From Apium graveolens (lineage: Eukaryota > Streptophyta > Magnoliopsida > Apiales > Apiaceae): a DNA stretch of 64,000 nucleotides. Position numbers and translations under genes: made by a program. The notes beneath the pieces are model-generated. The model did no database searches, was not told where the DNA came from, and worked only from the letters and a program-made list of their open reading frames with translations. Below, one piece after another: positions 57,455 to 64,000 of this stretch (within the stretch, counting starts at the first letter, position 1; each line of letters opens with the position of its first letter). The stretch lies in the NCBI RefSeq assembly GCF_009905375.1, contig NC_133647.1, forward strand, positions 2,280,735 to 2,344,734, read 5' to 3'.

Positions 57455-58477
57455 TGTTAGTCCCTTAACAATATAGCAAGAATTACAGAAGGGGGGTTGA
57501 ATGGAATTCTTGAACCTTTTTCTCGAAATAAAAATGTTCAACTCGATTATAGATATATTTGTTTGATTAGCACAATGCGGAATGTAAACTTAATTGAATC
57601 AAAACATAAGTAATTAAAAACAAGAGTCTTTAAAAACTTTCTGGTGGATTTAAATAATTCCACCAGAGATATATATAATATATCGAGAGGACTCTGTGTG
57701 CAGGAATGCTCACAGCTGCTTACAAATTGAACTACTGAGAATACAGGAAATGCTAATGATTCTGCTTACAAAGATTTCTCTGTTTTTTTGTTTCTCAGCT
57801 ATCTCAGTTATTTTTCTATTTGCTACTCTCTTGGTTTATATAATAACAAGATTACAAAGTCAAAAAGACTGAACAAATATAAAAACTATCAGTCTTAAGC
57901 TTTGCTGCTTTTCGTCCTCTATTACCCAGTTAATGGGCTTCCACAGTGTGTATGTATACATCTCGACGGTTGTGTGTCAGCTTTCACTGTTCAACTGCTG
58001 TTTGAATTCTTCATATGATCATCCGTCGACTTTCAGAACATCCATTGATGGTTTAATTGATCATCTGTCGACTGCTATATTAAACATCCATTGATAGTCA
58101 TTTGATCATCCGTCGATGGCTTTGTTAATCATCCGTCGGTAGCTATTTTGGCACTTGACTCTATTTCACTCATGCAGAATTACAAGACATCATTTATGTA
58201 CAATTAATCAACCTATTCTGCATATCTAGTTAAAGTCAACATGACTTATATGCTACTACAGATTCTATACAAAGGTTCATACATAACTGTGCTACAAACT
58301 TATTATTACATAAGCTACTCACTCGATGGATAATAAGTTAATCATCCGTCGGGACTATAATGAGTTATCCGTCGGGACTATAATTCTTATCTGTCGAGTG
58401 CTACATAATTTCACTAAGTAAAATCTACTTAGATGTTTTGTTTATGAAATCATCAAGTACACAACATATGCACAACA
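57455..58477 (-). repeat. 5' LTR of element C
   Basis: 1,023 bp, nearly identical to 31506-32527. Sites that read CATCCGTCG in one LTR often read CATCCATTG or CATCTGTCG in the other, consistent with methyl-C deamination at the motif's CpGs. TATA box near 57838. Confidence 0.92.
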
Positions 58478-58482
58478 GCACT

Positions 58483-59989
58483 TAAAAGTAATAATACCTG
58501 GGAACTTGTACCTAAGTCCACTAATCAACATATAGTGGATTGAAAGTGGTTATTCAAGGTAAAGTATCACCCCAATGGCTCTCTTGAAAGATACAAAACC
58601 AGACTTGTAGCAAAGGGATTTACTCAGACCTATGGACTTGACTACTTTGAAACGTTTTCTCCTGTAGCAAAAATGACTACAGTGAGATGGATGATTGAAG
58701 TTGAGGCTTGTCAAAATTGGCATATCTCTCAACTTGATATCACAAATGCATTCTTACATGGTGATTTGAATGAAACAGTATATATGAAATTGCCTCCTGG
58801 ATATTTTCAGCTATCTTCTATTCCCGTACTAAATGGTCTTACTGATCCTGAGAATTGGGTATGCAAACTTAAGAAATATTTAAATGGGCTTAAGTAAGCA
58901 CCACGATGTTGGTTCACTAAATTTGCCACTCCTCTTAAGGATGATAGATTTATTCAGTCTCATTCTGACAATAGCTTGTTCACGAAACATAGTGGTTCTC
59001 AATTTTTGTCCATTCTGGTTTATGTTGATGATATTTTGATTACTGGCACTAACAAGTCCCTTATTCAGAAAGGTACTGATTACTTGAGTTCTTACTTTAA
59101 ATTCAAGGATCTAGGTCCTCTGAAGTTCTTCCTTGGTGTTGAGGTTTGCAGGTCTTCCTCTGGTATCTACCTACATCAACACAAGTACACTATTGACATA
59201 CTCACTGATACTGACTTGGTTAGTTGTAAACCTTCTAAAATTCCAATTGAACAAAATCACACCTTGTAGTCCGATACTAGTGATTTCCTATCTGACACAG
59301 ATGGATTTATAGACGAATTGTTGGTCGTTTACTGTATTTAACCATTACTCGACCAGATATCTTTCACTCCATTCAAGTTCTTTCTCAGTTCTTGGCCAAA
59401 CCTCATTTGGATCATCTTTATGTTGCTTATAAAGTACTCATGTATCTCAAAGGCTCACCTGGTCAAGGGTTGTTCTACTCTGCAATGCTCAACCTATTCT
59501 TACTACCTACAGTGATTCTGATTGGGGAGGATGTCCAACCACAAGAGATTCCCTGACTGGTTTTTGTGTGCAATTTGGTACTTCCCTAATTTCCTGAAAA
59601 TGCAAAAAATAACACACAGTTTCCAAGTCATCGGCTGAAGCTGAGTATCGAGCAATGGCTGATACTTGTTGTGAATTGGTTTGGCTTCTTAGTCTATTTC
59701 GCACATTTGGTAATCATCACCTCACCCCAGTCACTCTTTACTATGACAACAACTCTGCTCTATATATTGCCTCTAACTCTATCTTTCATGAACGGACAAA
59801 ACACATCGAACATGATTGTCATATTGTACGTGAAAAGTTACAATTAGGTATTATCAAGCCCACTGCAATCTCTACTACTAATCAACCAGCTGATATCTTC
59901 ACTAAGGCCCTACCTTTCGCTCAGTTACAATACTTGACTGCCAAGTTGGGTGTTACTAATATGTTTCAACACTCCAACTTGAGGGGGTA
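58483..59989 (+). pseudogene. Element E pol, reverse transcriptase and RNase H part
   Basis: Continues pol of element E after the duplicated gcact: [69 protein letters not shown] and the catalytic box YVDD at 59021-59032. There are stops after NGLK (58895) and QNHTL (59267), and frame slips in 59290-59640. RNase H is readable from MADTCCELVWLLSLF with YYDNNSALYIASN and FHERTKHIEHDCHIVRE, ending TNQPADIFTKALPFAQL. The last frame runs through the polypurine tract into the LTR to 60086. Confidence 0.88.
59978..59989 (+). promoter_or_regulatory. Polypurine tract of element E
   Basis: cttgagggggta directly before the 3' LTR start TGTTGTTG. Confidence 0.75.
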
Positions 59990-60244
59990 TGTTGTTGATA
60001 TTAGTCACTCTATTCCTGAGAAGAGTGTGGTAATGCCAGTGAATGAAAGCAAAGCAAATCCAGCTGTCACTCTTGTAACAGACTAGTGTCTAGTTTTATC
60101 AGTTTGTTATGAAAATAAGATCAATTTGTGGTGTATAAATACTCTGAACCTCTATGTAATTCTCTCAAGCTTAATACAATTACTTTGTGTTCTTCATTAT
60201 ATTTCAGTTTGTTAAACTTCATTATTACATAGCATAAACTGACA
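59990..60244 (+). repeat. 3' LTR of element E
   Basis: 255 bp, same length as the 5' LTR with about 19 differences. TATA box tataaata at 60134-60141. Confidence 0.9.
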
Positions 60245-60391
60245 TGAACACCTCAAAATACAAGTTGATCAATAATATTAAATCATTCAAGCCTAGCAAA
60301 CATAATATTAAGTTATTCAATGATCTGTAATCACATCTTCTCAAGAAAGAGAATGAGAACATACAAGTATAACGGTAAATTGTTTCATGTA

Positions 60392-61092
60392 GGGGTGAGC
60401 GCAGTGCGGTTTTTTCCTCAAACCGCAAACCAAACCGCACATGCGGTTTGATCAAATTTTCAAACCGCAACCGCACCGCGTACCCTCAAAAACCACATAA
60501 ACCACACCACAAAAATGCGGTGCGGTGTGGTGCGGTTCACTGCGGTTTATACATTACAAGTTCGAAAATTTTAAATAAATACAAAACTTAAATTAATTAA
60601 ATTTCCGGATAATATAACAAAGTCTCCAATATTCTTCAATAATACAAATTAGAAATTCCACACTGTAAAGTTTAACGTAAAAGCTTGGCTCGACAATTAA
60701 ATGAGTTTTATTTTAAATAGTTGGCTCTGTAACATGTGTCTCATTATTTTTGAAGAAACACAAATAGGATGATCACCACGCAACAATTGATCTTGTAGAA
60801 ACAAGATGATCACTAAGCAAACACTCCTAGTATGTTAAATGTAATCAAACTTAATAAATGGAATCATGAAATATAACTATTATATATATATATTAAATAT
60901 TACGGTGCAGTGCGGTTTGAACTACATTTCAGAAATTTAAAATCACAACCCGCACCGCACCGCGCGGTTTATTAAAAAATCAAACCGCAACCGCACCACG
61001 AAAATTAAAAACCGCGTTTTTCGGTGCGGATTGGTGCGGTGTGGGCGGTTTTTGCGGTTTGTGCGGTTTGTGTGGTTTTCTGCTCACCCCTA
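60392..61092. mobile_element. hAT-type MITE rich in AACCGCA repeats
   Basis: 701 bp with inverted ends TAGGGGTGAGC and a perfect 8-bp duplication gtttcatg (60384-60391 and 61093-61100). Both ends are packed with aaccgca/tgcggtt, the kind of subterminal repeat bound by hAT transposases. The interior is AT-rich and non-coding, so it depends on a transposase from elsewhere. It lies 147 bp right of element E, in what was sequence upstream of the RPL10 copy. Confidence 0.92.
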
Positions 61093-61100
61093 GTTTCATG

Positions 61101-61480
61101 TTTATTTCTGAGAATAAGTTAGTTATTTTCAGAAAGGAATAATAATCGAAGGCTAAAGAAAGACACTTACACACAAGCAATAGTCATGTGCTACATTCAT
61201 AATGTACAGAATAACACCAGGAAAAAACCAAAATCAATAGACAAAAATCGAACTATATTGAAATGCAGGGATACATAAAATTAAATTTATATGTGTAAGA
61301 ATAGAATGAGTTGACATAATAACCAAAGTTGATTTTCAAAATTTGAAGGGTATTTATGACTTCGCTCAAAATATGGTTGAAAAATACAAAGATATTAAAT
61401 ATCATTGGACTTGTGTTAGTAAAATTGTCACTTATTATACCGGTTGAAAAGAGAGAATTTTCAGGCGAAAATATCCGTAA
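61101..61480. other. AT-rich DNA, no gene seen
   Basis: No reading frame, transposon end or RPL10 exon could be recognised on either strand. If the RPL10 copy ever had its first exon and promoter, they should lie in this direction. Confidence 0.5.
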
Positions 61481-61674
61481 TAATTCAATATATAAAATCT
61501 TATTTTTGAATTTTTTTCGAGCCGAACTTGAGCCGAATATGTCAAAAAATCCGCTCGAACTCATTTTCTTTTTTGGTGCTACGAACTCATTTTCTTAACA
61601 AACACATTTTTATGCTTGAGTTCAAGTTCTTAATGAACCGAGCCCAGCTCCGGTTTGTTCGTGAACATTTCTAT
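61481..61674. mobile_element. Lone hAT-like terminus
   Basis: cgagccgaacttgagccg and related repeats, ending ttcgtgaacatttcta. In reverse complement this starts tagaaatgttcacgaac, like the ends of element G. I found no partner end and no 8-bp duplication, so it is a fragment or one end of a rearranged element. Confidence 0.5.
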
Positions 61675-61682
61675 AGGCTGAT

Positions 61683-62370
61683 GATATTGTAAATATTACA
61701 TTATTCTAACATATAGTTATTCGTTGTTTTACTTATATATGTCGAATTAGTTGGGAAAAAAAAATTCTGACTCCCCTTATATTTGAATCTCGACCTGCCG
61801 CTGACAATGTTACCGTAGATCTTTAAGCATTTCTGCATAATCAACAATGAACTCGAAAGAAACATGTTGACTAAGCAATCTACTAGAATATAACCCGATT
61901 TTTTTAAGTTTCGGATTTACACCGAATATATGAATCCGTATTTTCTTTCTAATTAACGAGTCAAATATTCTAATTGCTTTTATATGAACTATATAAATAA
62001 CTTTGGAGCTTATATGTGCACATTATATTTTAATAACGAATATAATGATTATATTTCAGAAATTAATTTAATCGTTTATATCAATTCTAAAAATTAAGCG
62101 TTGTGTTTGTGATGGTTGTATCAAAAATCTTTAAGGATTAGTTTTGGGTTCATTGGGCTTTAAACACCAATCCATGCAGGATCAAAACATAGGTCCATTA
62201 TGATAAATGCACATGCAGCGGGATATAACAGGGTTAACTGGGTCAAATGAAAGTTTACAAAGAGGCCCCTTCTTTACCAAGGTTCCACAAATATTGTACA
62301 TGTGTGTTTTGGGTGATTTAACTCTAGCCTAAAATAATAGGCGAGCATAATAGTGTTTAAAAATTTACTA
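61683..62370. other. AT-rich DNA, no gene seen
   Basis: No supported gene. A moderately GC-richer stretch (62100-62320) has stops in all frames that I checked and no motif. Confidence 0.45.
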
Positions 62371-62378
62371 CTCTGACT

Positions 62379-62806
62379 TAGCGGTGTAAATAAGCTAAAC
62401 TGTTCGTGAACTACGTGAGGTCGGCTCGAAAAAAATTCGAGTTCGACTCGGAAATAATCGAGCCGAACTCGAGTTTTTCAAATTTTTAATAGAGTCGAGC
62501 TCGAGCTTCAAATTACTCGTCTCGTAAGGTTCGCGAGCCTTATCGAGTCTCTATTATTTTTAATTTTTTTCATGATAAATATATTTTAATATAAATATTT
62601 AATATTTTAATATATTTTTTATTTATTATCGAATCGAACTCGAGCCGGACCGATCTTATTTCGAGTTTTTGTTAAAATTTAGTGAAATTAATTTGAGTTT
62701 TCGAGCCGAACTCGAGCCTACCGAACTTTTTATGTTTGAACTTTAAATTAAAGACTCGGTCGAGCTCGAACTCGATTAAAATACTCTCAGCTCAATTACA
62801 CCCCCA
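62379..62806. mobile_element. Small hAT-like MITE
   Basis: 428 bp. Left end tagcggtgtaaataagct. The right end in reverse complement is tgggggtgtaattgagct. The subterminal parts are full of gagccgaactcgag repeats. The flanks ctctgact and cttttact agree at 6 of 8 positions, fitting a decayed hAT duplication. No coding capacity. Confidence 0.65.
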
Positions 62807-62860
62807 CTTTTACTCAAGCTGAACATATCTTAAAATTATAAGTATATACGTAAAAAAAAG

Positions 62861-63078
62861 AATTTTATACTTAGAAAACCATATTATCCATTTTTTTATA
62901 CATATGATGAAGAGTCTTTCACCGATAAAGAGTCTCAACCCAATATGTGTTTCAATATGTGTTTGGCGATCAAAAAATGAATTTTATACTTAGAAAATCA
63001 TATTATCCATTTTTTATACATGTGATGAATAGTCTTTCACCGACGAAGAGTCTCAGCCCAATATATGTTTGGCGGTCA
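62861..63078. repeat. Two-copy tandem duplication, about 110 bp
   Basis: gaattttatacttagaaaa...catattatccattttt...gagtctttcaccga...cccaatat occurs twice, starting near 62869 and 62980. There are a few substitutions, and an extra copy of aatatgtgttt lies between. Non-coding. Confidence 0.8.
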
Positions 63079-63752
63079 CAAACGGGGCATAAAATAGTAG
63101 CAGTATTTTAAAAATCGGTTTAGTCAATCATTCACGCAACCTAGGCGCTAAACGGTGCTAAAATAGTATGAATGGGATCTCGGGGTGATTTAAGTGTTTT
63201 TTCGATAATCAATCAAAATCGAGCTAAAATGATCTAGGCAGTCAAAAATCGGGACTAGGTAAAAAATCAGGACTATACAAAATATAATTAAAAAAATATA
63301 TTTTGAAGTTTTTATTTATGATCTTGACTCATTAATTTTTTAATTAATAAAAGGTAACCTGTAAGAAGGAACAAGCTACTTACTAAATTAATTTTCTTAC
63401 ATAACATTTAAAAAATAATATATTAATTATTTTAGAAGTGTGACTTTAAATATATTTAATATTTTAAATTTAATAATTAATTTATAACGAGTGTTAAATG
63501 TGTAGATATTATTTAATATTATTCTATTTTTCTTTATCAAACAAATATTCGTTCTAATGATTATTGAAATAGTAATGCTTGATAACCCAAAAATTGTACC
63601 AAAATAATTACAAAATAACATGACATACATGTATCAAAATATAATTTGTGAGCTAATACGAATGCACGCGGGATCCTATATTATTATGAGAAAAGTTATC
63701 AATTATAAAATATTTAAAACAATTATATAAAATTTAATCAATACATTTAATA
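63079..63752. other. Repeat-like and AT-rich DNA, no gene seen
   Basis: 63107-63265 contains cctaggcgctaaacggtgc and a partner-like gatctaggcagtc, resembling the ends of another degraded MITE. I cannot define borders. The rest is AT-rich with a weak 67-codon minus-strand frame (63427-63630) that is low complexity. Confidence 0.35.
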
Positions 63753-63754
63753 TA

Positions 63755-63976
63755 CTCCCTCTATCCCATTGAATTCTACACGTTACTCTTCGACACGCTT
63801 TTCAATGTTCATTTAAAACATAATTACATAATATTTTTTAATTTTTTTTTTTGAATAAAAATTTAATGTTTAAACTTTTATTCAAAAAAAATTGAAAAAA
63901 ACATTACAGAACTATATTTTATAGAGACCTCGAAATACGTGTAAATAGTAAATGTATAGAGTTCAATGGGATGGAG
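63755..63976. mobile_element. Stowaway-like (Tc1/mariner) MITE
   Basis: 222 bp. Left end ctccctctatcccattgaa and inverted right end ttcaatgggatggag, flanked by TA on both sides (63753-63754 and 63977-63978). The CTCCCTC start and TA target fit plant Stowaway elements. No coding capacity. Confidence 0.85.
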
Positions 63977-64000
63977 TATCCAAATAATTTTTAATTTATC

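Larger units (their letters stand above)
31506..58477 (-). mobile_element. Element C: SIRE-type Ty1/copia with ORF3, split by element F
   Basis: Both LTRs end to end, with a perfect 5-bp duplication gcact (31501-31505 and 58478-58482). Minus-sense order is 5' LTR, primer-binding site, gag (broken by F), protease, integrase, RT, RNase H, spacer with motif cluster and TATA box, ORF3, polypurine tract, 3' LTR. Length without F is about 13.1 kb, large for a copia element because of the 4.5-kb ORF3. The LTRs differ at roughly 20 of 1,020 positions by eye. Many of these are CpG-type changes inside CGACGGAT motifs. Stops and small indels have inactivated it. Confidence 0.92.
28142..60244 (+). mobile_element. 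Element E: Ty1/copia with 255-bp LTRs, split by element C
   Basis: Both LTRs (28142-28396 and 59990-60244) are present. A primer-binding site, gag, protease and integrase lie left of element C, and RT and RNase H right of it. Flanks are taaac (28137-28141) and tgaac (60245-60249), a 5-bp target duplication with one change. Own length without C is about 5.1 kb. The two LTRs differ at about 19 of 255 positions by eye, so this is the oldest of the three nested elements. Multiple stops make it inactive. Confidence 0.9.

Noticed and set aside
61675..61682. taggctga as an 8-bp duplication partner of taggctaa at 28133
   Set aside because: The left site is not followed by a hAT end. The resemblance is short and likely chance.
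1..64000. tRNA, rRNA or other structural RNA genes
   Set aside because: The tRNA-Met-like stretches are only 12-13 base primer-binding sites next to LTRs. No full tRNA or rRNA sequence was recognised.

Overview
This is nuclear DNA of a flowering plant, most likely a eudicot. It is AT-rich and consists almost entirely of nested LTR retrotransposons and small DNA transposons. I see no intact cellular gene. The only host gene I can name is a broken copy of the cytosolic ribosomal protein gene RPL10 (uL16), at about 27.4-28.1 kb on the minus strand. It has stop codons but keeps one GT-AG intron. Boundaries below come from LTR ends (TG...CA), tRNA-Met primer-binding sites, polypurine tracts and target-site duplications (TSDs) read directly from the sequence.

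Layout. (A) 1-4176: 5' end of a minus-strand LTR retrotransposon whose body lies off the left edge. Its LTR is split by a 1.77 kb segment holding exon-like fragments and bounded by a 139/146 bp direct repeat. (B) 4178-16211: a plus-strand Ty1/copia element of SIRE type, cut off on its left by A. It has a decayed pol, a long extra gene (ORF3) and a 3' LTR. A truncated minus-strand copia element (D, 8886-13240) sits in ORF3. (G) 16831-27330: a non-autonomous hAT element with a perfect 8-bp TSD. It has been swollen to 10.5 kb by a Ty3/gypsy solo LTR (H, perfect 5-bp TSD), itself invaded by further retroelement pieces (J, I). Then comes the RPL10 pseudogene. (E) 28142-60244: a plus-strand copia element with 255-bp LTRs. 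It was split by a minus-strand SIRE-type element (C, 31506-58477, TSD gcact), which was in turn split inside gag by a chromodomain Ty3/gypsy element (F, 42667-56552, TSD gaaat). The right flank has two hAT MITEs with TSDs, a lone hAT-like end, a tandem duplication and a Stowaway MITE.

By-eye LTR divergence agrees with the nesting order: about 7% for E, about 2% for C, and a low percentage for F, which by nesting must be the youngest. The SIRE-type copies B and C share two unusual things. First, downstream of pol they carry a roughly 1,500-codon third ORF, preceded in both copies by its own TATA box and a pyrimidine-rich leader. Second, a short motif (CGACGGAT and its reverse complement) is scattered dozens of times through the LTRs, gag, the pol linker, the ORF3 upstream region and ORF3 itself. 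It occurs in several reading frames and is often arranged as inverted pairs able to form hairpins. These are the best candidates for something not yet described. Every coding region in the window carries disabling changes, so proteins were recognised from their motifs across frameshifts and stops.
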